NCBI GenBank assembly: GCA_946480835.1
Contig: CAMLLC010000010.1
Location: 1 to 64,000, forward strand
Length of the DNA stretch: 64,000 nt
Reading direction: 5' to 3'
From: Entomomonas sp945283395
GTDB lineage: Bacteria > Pseudomonadota > Gammaproteobacteria > Pseudomonadales > Pseudomonadaceae
A program made the translations under genes and the position numbers. The stretch's first letter is position 1. Each line of letters starts with the position of its first letter. Below the pieces are notes generated by a model. The model searched no databases. It was given only the letters and a program-made list of their open reading frames with translations, and had not been told where the DNA came from. Below, piece by piece: positions 25,416 to 34,236 of the stretch.

Positions 25416-28400
25416 TTAATCCTTCGAATGGGCCATTTGTTCTTTTTCTTTGGCTGTTTTAATCTTAAACAAAGAACTCACCACAAGATAAAATAATGGG
25501 ATCCAGAAAATAGCCAAGGTGGTAGCGGTTAGCATACCACCAACCACACCAGTACCAATGGAATGTGCACTACCAGCACCTGCCCCACTAGCTTTTGCTA
25601 AAGGTAATACCCCTAAAATAAAAGCTAATGATGTCATTACGATAGGACGTATTCTGGTGCGACATGCCTCTAAAGCAGATTCAGCCAAACTTTTGCCACT
25701 TTCATGGAAAGCTTGAGCAAACTCAACAATTAAGATCGCATTCTTGGATACTAAACCTATAGTAGTTAATAAGCCCACCTTAAAGAATACATCATTGGTT
25801 AAGCCTCTTAAATGCGTTGCCAGTACCACTCCTATAATACCTAATGGTGCTACCAAAATCACCGCAAAAGGAATGGCCCAACTTTCATAGAGTGCTGCTA
25901 AACATAAAAATACCACTATAGCTGCTAATGAATAAAGAGCTATTTCTTGCGCACCCGCTAGTTTTTCTTCAAATGACAAACCTGTCCAGGAGAAACCTAT
26001 ACTCTTGTTAGATAATTGGCCTATGAGTTTCTCCATTTCATTCATAGCATCGCCGGAACTATAGCCTGGTGCAGATTCGCCCAAAATTTCAACCGCAGAG
26101 ACCCCATTATAACGCTCAAGTTTAGGCGAACCCATAATCCATTGACTACTAATTAGATTCGCTAATGACACCATTTCGCCTTTATTGTTGCGAACATACC
26201 ATTTCTTGAAATCGTCAGGATTCATACGAGAGTTAGTAGCACCCTGAACATAAACCTTTTTAACCCGTCCTCTATCAATAAAATCATTGATATAACTACT
26301 ACCCCAAGCAATGGAGAGTGTTTGATAAATATCAGTTAAAGCTACCCCATAAGCACTGGCTTTTTCTTCATCAACATATATTCTATATTGAGGTTCATCA
26401 TCCAAGCCATTAGGGCGAACTTTAGCTAATTTTGGATTTTTAGCAGCTAAGAAGAGCAACTCATTACGCGCTGCCATCAAACCCTCATGCCCTACGCCAC
26501 CTTGGTCTTGTAAAAATAAGTCAAAACCTGTAGCGTTACCCAACTCCATTACTGCTGGCGGAGAAAAGATGAACACTTGACCACCAATAAATTCGGGTTG
26601 AGTCATGAAGATTCCCATCAACCGTCCTGCTACCGAGGATACATCTTGACCTGGACCATTACGTTTATCCCAGTCTTTCAGCATTACGAATGCCATCGCA
26701 GAACTTTGTCCACGACCGGCAAAACTAAAACCTGTCACCGTGAAGACTGACTGTACATTGGCTCCTTCAGTATTCAGAATAGTTTTACGCATATTATCGA
26801 CGATTTGCTGGGTTACATCAGCAGGCGTACCTTTAGGCGTTTGCACTTGGGCAAACAACACTTTTTGGTCTTCAGCTGGCAATAGTTCAGTAGGAATAGC
26901 CCTAAACATGAAAACTATTACTGCACAAATAGCTAAGTAGATAATTAAAAATATCAATTTATTCTTAAAAACTTTTGCTACACCACCTACATAAAGATTA
27001 ACTGATTTATCAAAGGTTCTGTTAAACCAATTAAAGAAACCACCGAATAAGCCTTTTTTCACTCCATGTGAAGCATCAGCAGAAGATAACATGGTGGCAC
27101 AAAGTGCTGGTGTTAATATTAATGCTACTAACACTGATAGGGCCATGGCAGCCACAATAGTTACAGAGAATTGACGATAAATAATCCCCGTAGCACCGCT
27201 CATAAATGCCATAGGAACAAATACAGCTGATAGCACCATGGCTATCCCTACTAAGGCACCTTGAATTTCATCCATAGATTTGCGAGCAGCTTCTCTGGCT
27301 GGTAGTTTTTCCTGCTCCATGATACGTTCAACGTTCTCTACTACCACGATCGCATCATCCACCAGTAAGCCGATGGCCAATACCATAGCAAACATAGTTA
27401 GTGTATTGATAGAAAATCCAAAGGCAGCTAATACCCCGAATGTACCCAGTAACACCACAGGTACAGCAATAGTAGGAATCAACGTTGCACGGAAGTTCTG
27501 TAAGAACAAAAACATCACCAAGAACACTAATACGATAGCTTCGAAAAGTGTATGAACAACCATGTTAATAGATGCAGAAATAACAGGCGTACTATCGTAA
27601 GGATAGATAACTTCTACTCCTGCAGGAAAGAACGATTTTAATTTATCAACCGTTTCTCTAACTGCTTTAGCCGTATTCAATGCATTTGAACCAGTTGCTA
27701 GCTTTAATGCTATACCTGAAGCTGGCTTACCATTATTAAGGGCAGTGACAGAATAGTTTTCACTACCTAAGCTAATGTTGTCTGACACATCTTTAAGGCG
27801 TACTTGCGAACCATTAGTAGTCACTTTTAATAATATATTGCCAAACTCTTCTGGTGTTTGTAAGCGCGTTTTACTAATGATAGTAGCATTTAACTGAGTA
27901 CCAGCTAGGGCAGGTAAACCACCTAATTGACCAGAAGATACTTGAATATTTTGCGCTTTAATAGCATTGCTTACATCAATAGGCGTTAACTGGTAATTAT
28001 TAAGCTTGGCAGGATCTAGCCAAATACGCATAGAATACTGTGCACCAAACACTTGGAAGTCACCAACACCAGGTGTTCTTGCAATAGAGTCTTGCATATT
28101 AGAAACAATATAGTTACTGAGGTCAAAATTAGACATTGAACCATCATTAGAAACTAAACCAACTACTAGCAAGAAGTTAACCGTTGCTTTAACCACCCTT
28201 ATACCTTGCTGTTGAACTTCTTGAGGTAATAAAGGTGTTGCTAATTGCAACTTATTTTGCACTTGAACTTGAGCAATATCAGGATCAGTACCTTGCTCAA
28301 AGGTCAAAGTAATTTGCATATTACCATCTGAGTTACTTTGGGATGACATATAACGCAAATTATCTATACCATTCATTTGCTGCTCGATAACCTGCACAAC

Positions 28401-28580
28401 AGTATCTTGCACAGTCTCAGCTGAAGCACCTGGATAATTTACCGAAATAGCAACCGATGGCGCAGCAATACTTGGATACTGATTGACAGGCATGCTTACC
28501 AAGGATAAGCCTCCCGCCAACATGACAATCAAGGCTATTACCCAAGCAAAGATAGGGCGATCAATAAAGAATTTTGACAT
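25416..28580 (-). CDS. mexB: RND multidrug efflux transporter (MexB/AcrB/TtgB family)
   Basis: A 1054-residue inner-membrane pump of the HAE-1 class. The N-terminal MSKFFIDRPIFAWVIALIVML is typical. The proton-relay aspartates lie in GLLVDDAIVVVENVER (TM4) and the relay lysine in GLVSKNAILIVEF (TM10). The 12 helices surround two large periplasmic porter/docking loops. It expels antibiotics, dyes, bile salts and solvents by proton antiport. It lies 3 nt after the adaptor gene in one operon. Confidence 0.95.
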   Translation of the reverse strand: MSKFFIDRPIFAWVIALIVMLAGGLSLVSMPVNQYPSIAAPSVAISVNYPGASAETVQDTVVQVIEQQMNGIDNLRYMSSQSNSDGNMQITLTFEQGTDPDIAQVQVQNKLQLATPLLPQEVQQQGIRVVKATVNFLLVVGLVSNDGSMSNFDLSNYIVSNMQDSIARTPGVGDFQVFGAQYSMRIWLDPAKLNNYQLTPIDVSNAIKAQNIQVSSGQLGGLPALAGTQLNATIISKTRLQTPEEFGNILLKVTTNGSQVRLKDVSDNISLGSENYSVTALNNGKPASGIALKLATGSNALNTAKAVRETVDKLKSFFPAGVEVIYPYDSTPVISASINMVVHTLFEAIVLVFLVMFLFLQNFRATLIPTIAVPVVLLGTFGVLAAFGFSINTLTMFAMVLAIGLLVDDAIVVVENVERIMEQEKLPAREAARKSMDEIQGALVGIAMVLSAVFVPMAFMSGATGIIYRQFSVTIVAAMALSVLVALILTPALCATMLSSADASHGVKKGLFGGFFNWFNRTFDKSVNLYVGGVAKVFKNKLIFLIIYLAICAVIVFMFRAIPTELLPAEDQKVLFAQVQTPKGTPADVTQQIVDNMRKTILNTEGANVQSVFTVTGFSFAGRGQSSAMAFVMLKDWDKRNGPGQDVSSVAGRLMGIFMTQPEFIGGQVFIFSPPAVMELGNATGFDLFLQDQGGVGHEGLMAARNELLFLAAKNPKLAKVRPNGLDDEPQYRIYVDEEKASAYGVALTDIYQTLSIAWGSSYINDFIDRGRVKKVYVQGATNSRMNPDDFKKWYVRNNKGEMVSLANLISSQWIMGSPKLERYNGVSAVEILGESAPGYSSGDAMNEMEKLIGQLSNKSIGFSWTGLSFEEKLAGAQEIALYSLAAIVVFLCLAALYESWAIPFAVILVAPLGIIGVVLATHLRGLTNDVFFKVGLLTTIGLVSKNAILIVEFAQAFHESGKSLAESALEACRTRIRPIVMTSLAFILGVLPLAKASGAGAGSAHSIGTGVVGGMLTATTLAIFWIPLFYLVVSSLFKIKTAKEKEQMAHSKD

Positions 28581-28583
28581 TGC

Positions 28584-29735
28584 TTACTTTCCTGCATTAC
28601 CTGGATTTTGATCAACAGAAGTAGGCTGACTAGCATTCTGTTCAATTGGATCAACTTGACTACCTGGCTGAACTTTTTGTAATCCTTTTATGACGATTCT
28701 TTCGCCATCTGCTATTCCCTTATCAACTAACCAAGTATTTTTATCAGCTATGCGAGACACTTCAAGAACACGTTGCTCAACCTTATTATCTTTATTGACA
28801 ATTAATGCGGTAGCTTGGCCTTGAACATTACGTGTAACACCTAATTGAGGAGCTAAAATAGCCTTTTGGCGTACCCCTTCATTTAATCTTGCATGAACAA
28901 ACATGCCGGGTAATAATTGATGATCCGGATTAGGGAAAATGGCTCTTAGGGTAACAGAACCTGTTGTTTCATTGACTGACACTTCAGAGAATTCAAGCTT
29001 ACCCTCATGAGCATAAAGTGATCCATCCTCTAATATTAAAGTAGCTTTTGCAGCATTTTCACCTGCTTTTTCTAAACCACCACTTGCTAATTCCTGTCTT
29101 AACTTAAGAATATCTTTAGAAGGTTGCGTAACATCTACATAGATAGGATCTAGCTGATTAATAGTTGCCATAGGATTAGCTTGACCTGTAGTAACTAAAG
29201 CACCTTCTGTTACTAACGAGCGGCTAATACGCCCTGAGATAGGCGCCAACACTTTGGTATAACGTAATCTTACTTGCGCTGTTTGTAGATTAGCCATGGC
29301 GGTTAAAAGTGCTGCACGAGCATCATCATATTGTTGTTGGCTAACTGCTTTAGTAGTTACCAATGATTTATAACGCTTTTCTAAGGCGCGCGCAGAGGCT
29401 AAGCTGGCTTCAGCACTTTGTACATTAGCTTTATAAATAGCCGGGTCAATTAAATAAAGCTGTTGCCCTGCTGTTACATCAGCTCCTTCAGTAAAGAATC
29501 TTTTTAAAATAATACCTTCAACTTGTGGTCTAACTTCTGCTACTCGATAAGCGCTAGTGCGACCAGGTAAATCTCTTGTTAAAGTATAGGGTTGAGCTTT
29601 TAAGGTTACCACCTCAACTTTCTGAAGAGGTCGCTGTTGCCCTGCTTGATTATCATTTTTATTACAGCCGCCCAACAAAAATGTGGAAAAAGTGAATACT
29701 GAAACCCAGATAGAAAAAGTTGGTTTTAATTGCAT
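28584..29735 (-). CDS. mexA: RND efflux periplasmic adaptor (MexA/AcrA/TtgA family)
   Basis: A 383-residue lipoprotein adaptor: signal peptide with lipobox LLGGC (Cys24), then the membrane-fusion domains (LPGRTSAYRVAEVRPQVEG lipoyl half, long hairpin helix AEASLASARALEKRY, second lipoyl half VLAPISGRISRS). It links pump and channel. It is the first gene of the operon; the minus-strand leader holds a TtgR-type operator. Unlike MexAB-OprM or TtgABC, no regulator gene is found beside it. Confidence 0.94.
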   Translation of the reverse strand: MQLKPTFSIWVSVFTFSTFLLGGCNKNDNQAGQQRPLQKVEVVTLKAQPYTLTRDLPGRTSAYRVAEVRPQVEGIILKRFFTEGADVTAGQQLYLIDPAIYKANVQSAEASLASARALEKRYKSLVTTKAVSQQQYDDARAALLTAMANLQTAQVRLRYTKVLAPISGRISRSLVTEGALVTTGQANPMATINQLDPIYVDVTQPSKDILKLRQELASGGLEKAGENAAKATLILEDGSLYAHEGKLEFSEVSVNETTGSVTLRAIFPNPDHQLLPGMFVHARLNEGVRQKAILAPQLGVTRNVQGQATALIVNKDNKVEQRVLEVSRIADKNTWLVDKGIADGERIVIKGLQKVQPGSQVDPIEQNASQPTSVDQNPGNAGK

Positions 29736-30090
29736 GGAAACAACCTCAGTTACAAGAGGAACTAAATTAATCTAGTAAAAATATTTGCTTAATTTACTTA
29801 CATTCATACCTGTTTGTAAATAAAATATTTTAATATTTAACTTTTTTTCGTTAAAGAGTATTTCAGAGCATTACAAAACGACTTAGCCAACATGAATAAA
29901 TAAAAGGTTTATTATCTTGAATGGCTTTCATTGTCTACTTTACGCTTTTAGAAATAGAAAAATTAATATACCCAACTAGAATAACATTAATAGCTAATTA
30001 ATTTTAGATATTTTTATAAACTTGCTCAATAATTTGTACAAAAAGTGTTAAAATTCTTGAATATCACTTCAATAAATAACGGTTTTTAGC
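29736..30090. other. Divergent control region, efflux operon / DUF2782 gene
   Basis: A 355-nt intergenic stretch. The left part holds the adaptor leader and TtgR-like operator. The right 270 nt is very AT-rich with no coding sequence or recognised RNA; it should contain the promoter of the DUF2782 gene, but I cannot place it confidently. Confidence 0.5.
29795..29822 (-). promoter_or_regulatory. TtgR-like operator upstream of the efflux operon
   Basis: On the minus strand the 28-bp segment starts TATTTACAAACA and ends ATGAATGTAAGTA, with GGT between. The plus-strand half-sites are TTTACTTACA and TGTTTGTAAA, 8 nt apart. From memory this differs from the Pseudomonas putida TtgR operator at only three central positions. 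TtgR is a TetR-family repressor of ttgABC that releases DNA on binding antibiotics or plant phenolics. The sequence match is strong, but the memory-based comparison should be verified. Confidence 0.7.
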
Positions 30091-30414
30091 ATGTGGAAAT
30101 TTCTTTTTATAATTTCAATATTAGTAGTGAATATTGCTTGCACCCAGCATGCTAAGTCAGCTTATAGCTCTACTAACAGTGCCTCCAGTGCGTCAAACGA
30201 ACAGCCAAGCCAAGCTGACACTAGCGTAACTATCTATCAAGAAGGCGACAATACCATTGAAGAACGGCGAGTAAAAGGCTTTTTATACTCTGTTAAAGTT
30301 ACCCCCAGACAAGGTAAGCCCTATTATTTAATTAATGCTGATGGAGATAATAATACTTTACAAAATACCCCTCCAAAACAAAAAATTCCCTCTTGGACAT
30401 TATTTAGTTGGTAA
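30091..30414 (+). CDS. DUF2782 envelope protein
   Basis: A 107-residue exported protein, possibly a lipoprotein (NIACTQ, a weak lipobox). After a Ser/Ala/Gln-rich linker comes the single DUF2782 domain: TIYQEGDNTIEERRVKGFLYSVKV followed by GKPYYLINADGD (abridged reading). The family is of unknown function; in other Pseudomonadales it lies near thrB and polA, which are not in this window. The next gene starts 5 nt later. Confidence 0.8.
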   Translation: MWKFLFIISILVVNIACTQHAKSAYSSTNSASSASNEQPSQADTSVTIYQEGDNTIEERRVKGFLYSVKVTPRQGKPYYLINADGDNNTLQNTPPKQKIPSWTLFSW

Positions 30415-30419
30415 CTTAA

Positions 30420-31169
30420 ATGTCAAATATTTTACGGTTTTTATTAGCTATCTGCATTATCAGTCATTTAGTTGCTTGTTTTAGCTTAGAGAGCAAAAGT
30501 AAGTTAAAACTAGCCAAACGTATAGAAACTGTTAATTGGTATCAACAGAAAAAAAACTGTAATCAACAAACCCTTACTACTAATAATTGTCCCAGCTTCA
30601 AATTTGATGGCATTACTTTTAAACATCAACCATTATTAAATAATCTGATTGAACAAAAACTATTAAGTTTAGTCAAGGCTAAAAATCAGTCCTTATGGGA
30701 TTATCAACAAAGCTACTTGGCTAAAGCGCATAATGGCGATCATATTTATTTTACTGTCAAAGTACTTAAACAAACTACAGCTCTTACCGTATTACAGCTT
30801 AGTTGTGAAGAACAACATAGCACTTATGTATATAGTACACCTAACATCGCTTTTATTAACTTTGATAATCAGACTAAACAAGATTTACAATTAACTGATA
30901 TTATTCAGGGTGATCAATTACCAGCTTTTTGGAGTAATGCCCAATTAGTTTATAATCAATGGTTAGAGGTGAATCAATTGCTAAATAATGAAGTTTATCA
31001 TCAGGACTGGCCATTTGTAAAAACACCCCATTTTGCCCTACTAACTAACGGTATAACGTTACAATATGAAGCAAATACCTTGGCACCCTATGCAATGGGA
31101 ATGCCTACCTTAGTAATACCTTACAACAAACTTGAGGGCATTGTTAAGCCTCAATATATAATCAATTAA
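30420..31169 (+). CDS. RsiV/DUF3298-family lipoprotein
   Basis: A 249-residue protein with an export signal and lipobox SHLVAC (Cys20). The C-terminal domain resembles DUF3298/RsiV (TNGITLQYEANTLAPYAMGM then TLVIPYNKLEGIV); RsiV in Bacillus binds lysozyme and controls a sigma factor, but here there is no sigma factor neighbour, so only the fold is suggested. It precedes prlC by 27 nt, an arrangement remembered from Pseudomonas (PA0066-PA0067). Function in Gram-negatives is not settled. Confidence 0.7.
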   Translation: MSNILRFLLAICIISHLVACFSLESKSKLKLAKRIETVNWYQQKKNCNQQTLTTNNCPSFKFDGITFKHQPLLNNLIEQKLLSLVKAKNQSLWDYQQSYLAKAHNGDHIYFTVKVLKQTTALTVLQLSCEEQHSTYVYSTPNIAFINFDNQTKQDLQLTDIIQGDQLPAFWSNAQLVYNQWLEVNQLLNNEVYHQDWPFVKTPHFALLTNGITLQYEANTLAPYAMGMPTLVIPYNKLEGIVKPQYIIN

Positions 31170-31196
31170 TATTTTTGAAAGATCAAAGGCTGAATT

Positions 31197-33233
31197 GTGC
31201 AAAAAGATAATCCACTTTTAACCTATACTGATTTACCACCTTACTCACATATTGATGCAGAGCAGGTGGTACCCGCTATAGATAATGTATTAGCAAGCAA
31301 TAGACAAGCTATCGATTCCCTATTAAAGAATCCGCCCAGTCCGTTAACTTGGGAAAATACAGCACTGGTGTTAGATGAAATTAATGAGAAACTCAGCAAA
31401 ACTTGGAGTCCAGTGAGTCATCTAAATGCTGTTATGAATAATGAAGCGTTACGTGTTGCTTATGAAGCTTGTCTACCTAAGTTATCAAGTTATTCGACTG
31501 AAATGGGACAAAATAAACCCCTCTATGAGCTTTATCAAGCACTTAATAATAGCCCTGCAGCCAACAACTTTAATACTTCACAACAAAGCATTTTAAAACA
31601 TATACTAAGAGATTTTCATTTATCAGGCATTGATTTACCCCCGGCAGCACAACAACGTTATGGTGAAATCCAAGCTCAACTTGCCGAGCTTAGTAATAAA
31701 TTTTCTAACCAATTATTAGATGCCACTCAAGCTTGGACTAAACACATAACCCATGAGCAAGCCTTAAAAGGTATTCCTGAATCAGCCAAACAACAGATGG
31801 CACAATCAGCCAAAGCAAAAAACTTAACCGGCTGGCTAATCACCCTTGAATATCCTTGCTATTCCGCCGTCATTACCTATGCTGATGATAGAGCCCTTAG
31901 AGAGGAGATCTATCAAGCCTATTGCACGCGCGCCTCTGATCAGGGCCCAATAGCTAATAAATTTGATAACGGGCCTATTATGCAACAAATACTTGCCCTG
32001 CGGCATGAGCTGGCTATCTTACTAGGGTTTAATAATTATGCCGAACTATCATTAGCTGATAAAATGGCTGAAACCCCTGAGCAAGTACTTAATTTCTTAA
32101 ATGATCTAGCAGAGCGCAGTAAACCTTTTGCAGAACAAGATTTAAAAGAACTTAGCAGTTTTGTAGCAGAACAAGGAATAACTACTTTGCAAAACTGGGA
32201 TGTTAGCTACTATAGTGAAAAGTTAAGAGAAGCTCGTTACAGCATTTCTGATGAAGCCTTAAGAGTTTATTTTCCTATCAACAAAGTGTTAGCTGGTTTA
32301 TTTAACTTGGTTAATCAACTCTATGGCATAGAAATTCATGAACTAAAAGATTTTGATACATGGCATCCAGACGTTAGGTTATTTGCCATCCAAGAACAAG
32401 GTAAAATTATCGGGCGCTTCTTTTTTGACCTTTATGCAAGGCCACATAAAAGAGGCGGTGCATGGATGGATGGAGCTAGAGACAGGTACCAAAATAGTCA
32501 AGGCGAGATTATCACTCCAGTTGCTAACATAGTATGTAATTTTATGCCAGCTAGCCATGGCCAACCAGCCTTATTAACGCATGATGAAGTTACTACTTTA
32601 TTCCATGAATTTGGACATGGTTTGCACCATATGCTAACCCAAGTTAATCAATTGGGAGCCTCAGGTATCAATGGGGTAGCGTGGGATGCGGTAGAGCTAC
32701 CTAGCCAATTTATGGAGAACTGGTGTTGGCAAACTCAAAGCTTAGCGTTAATCTCTAGTCATTATCAAACTGGCGAGCCACTCCCTAAAGAGCTATTGGA
32801 AAAAATGCTAGCGGCCAAAAACTTTCAGTCGGCACTGATGATGGTACGGCAACTAGAATTTTCATTATTTGATTTTGAATTACATACCCATTTTGGTGAT
32901 GGTCGCACTATTGAACAAGTTTTAGCCTCTGTTAGAGAAAAAGTAGCGGTGCTAAAGCCGCCTGCTTATAATAGGTTTGCTAATAGTTTTGCCCATATCT
33001 TTGCTGGTGGCTATGCGGCAGGTTATTATAGTTATAAATGGGCTGAGCTGCTGTCTGCGGATGCTTTTTCTCGTTTTGAAGAAGAAGGTATCTTAAATAG
33101 TCAAACAGGCCGTTTATTCCGTGACACTATCTTAGCTAAAGGAGGATCACAAGAACCGCTAGCCTTGTTTATTGAGTTTCGTGGCCGTGAACCTAATATT
33201 GAAGCTTTATTACGTCATTCTGGATTAAGCTAA
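31197..33233 (+). CDS. prlC: Oligopeptidase A (PrlC)
   Basis: A 678-residue M3 zinc metallopeptidase of the cytosol that degrades signal peptides and short oligopeptides. The zinc motif is LFHEFGHGLHHML (His470, Glu471, His474), with the downstream glutamate in VELPSQFMENWCW. The start is GTG at 31197 with AAAGGC upstream. yheV follows 14 nt later, so the two are likely co-transcribed. Confidence 0.95.
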   Translation: MQKDNPLLTYTDLPPYSHIDAEQVVPAIDNVLASNRQAIDSLLKNPPSPLTWENTALVLDEINEKLSKTWSPVSHLNAVMNNEALRVAYEACLPKLSSYSTEMGQNKPLYELYQALNNSPAANNFNTSQQSILKHILRDFHLSGIDLPPAAQQRYGEIQAQLAELSNKFSNQLLDATQAWTKHITHEQALKGIPESAKQQMAQSAKAKNLTGWLITLEYPCYSAVITYADDRALREEIYQAYCTRASDQGPIANKFDNGPIMQQILALRHELAILLGFNNYAELSLADKMAETPEQVLNFLNDLAERSKPFAEQDLKELSSFVAEQGITTLQNWDVSYYSEKLREARYSISDEALRVYFPINKVLAGLFNLVNQLYGIEIHELKDFDTWHPDVRLFAIQEQGKIIGRFFFDLYARPHKRGGAWMDGARDRYQNSQGEIITPVANIVCNFMPASHGQPALLTHDEVTTLFHEFGHGLHHMLTQVNQLGASGINGVAWDAVELPSQFMENWCWQTQSLALISSHYQTGEPLPKELLEKMLAAKNFQSALMMVRQLEFSLFDFELHTHFGDGRTIEQVLASVREKVAVLKPPAYNRFANSFAHIFAGGYAAGYYSYKWAELLSADAFSRFEEEGILNSQTGRLFRDTILAKGGSQEPLALFIEFRGREPNIEALLRHSGLS

Positions 33234-33247
33234 TAGAGATATCGTTA

Positions 33248-33508
33248 ATGAACACTCCTAAAAGATTTATTGCGGGGGCTATTTGCCCTTCTTGCAAAGC
33301 AATGGATAAACTAGTTATGTGGATGGAACAGGATATCCCCCATAGACAATGTATGGCTTGTGGCTTTACAGATAGCCTTAATGAACAAGGATTGAGCACG
33401 GCTAAGGAACTATCCAGCAGAGTCAATCCCCATTCTCAACAAAACGAATCAACCGTGCAAGTTATTAAATTTTTTCCTAATCCTAACCTAAACAAACAAC
33501 TACACTAA
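33248..33508 (+). CDS. YheV-like putative zinc ribbon protein
   Basis: An 86-residue protein with two knuckles, CPSC and CMAC, 20 residues apart, inside the family core (RFIAGAICPSCKAMDKLVMW, RQCMACGFTD). The family is of unknown function and is typically next to prlC. The C-terminal half is less conserved. Confidence 0.85.
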   Translation: MNTPKRFIAGAICPSCKAMDKLVMWMEQDIPHRQCMACGFTDSLNEQGLSTAKELSSRVNPHSQQNESTVQVIKFFPNPNLNKQLH

Positions 33509-33526
33509 TGAAGATAGAGAAATGAA

Positions 33527-33844
33527 ATGGACTTTCTAATAAATTCACTCAGGGAAACTCGACTACATCATAAATTTTTTAAAATAAAACTTATCTCAAA
33601 AAATTTCATGCCGTTGAAAGCTGCTATTTTTAACATTAAACTAATATATGGAATAATTAACAAGTTAGTTTCCTTTTACTTAGCTACATTTGTAAATCTA
33701 GTATTTTCAATAAACTTTTTCTACCTTTTGTCTTATTTTTATCAGAGCCAATTAGTAGATAACTTCTCAAGCAAAAAGCTAACAAGCACTAATCAAATAG
33801 CTTTAAATAGCGCCCCTATTAGGCGTAACGCAAGTAATTATTGA
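33527..33844 (+). CDS. Hypothetical protein, possibly membrane-anchored
   Basis: A 105-residue reading frame between the yheV-like gene and glpM, filling the gap on the same strand. It is basic, rich in Leu, Ile, Phe, Lys and Asn, with one likely membrane segment (about residues 47-70, LVSFYLATFVNLVFSINFFY). No family is recognised. Its codon use is AT-rich and the upstream ribosome-binding site is weak (GAGAAAT), so it may not be a real gene. Confidence 0.35.
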   Translation: MDFLINSLRETRLHHKFFKIKLISKNFMPLKAAIFNIKLIYGIINKLVSFYLATFVNLVFSINFFYLLSYFYQSQLVDNFSSKKLTSTNQIALNSAPIRRNASNY

Positions 33845-33853
33845 GAGGATGCT

Positions 33854-34192
33854 ATGACTTCGTTAATCCTGAAATGCATAATGGGTGTTATTGCAGTACT
33901 TTTAATAGCAATTTTAGCTAAATCTAAAAGTTTTTATATTGCAGGTCTAGTGCCATTATTTCCAACTTTTGCATTAATTGCCCACTATATTGTAGGCACG
34001 GAACGTACTAGCAGTGATTTGAAAGCCACTGCATTGTTTGGTTTATTTTCGCTTATCCCTTATGCTATTTACCTGTTAGCAGTTTACTGGCTTAGTATTA
34101 AAACATCATTAGCTATAACCTTAATGATGGCTACCATTGCTTGGGTTATAACGGCTATTATCTTATTAATTATATGGCAATATTTTCACTAA
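33854..34192 (+). CDS. glpM: GlpM-family membrane protein
   Basis: A 112-residue inner-membrane protein with four predicted helices. The family phrases LLIAILAKSKSFYIAGLVPLF and GTERTSSDLKATALFG are clear. GlpM was linked to alginate production and glycerol metabolism in Pseudomonas, but its biochemical role is unknown. GAGAGG precedes the ATG. The large sensor kinase follows 44 nt later. Confidence 0.85.
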   Translation: MTSLILKCIMGVIAVLLIAILAKSKSFYIAGLVPLFPTFALIAHYIVGTERTSSDLKATALFGLFSLIPYAIYLLAVYWLSIKTSLAITLMMATIAWVITAIILLIIWQYFH

Positions 34193-34236
34193 AATGAGCA
34201 GTATTTAACTAACCTCCATCTATAAAGGGGCATTGT

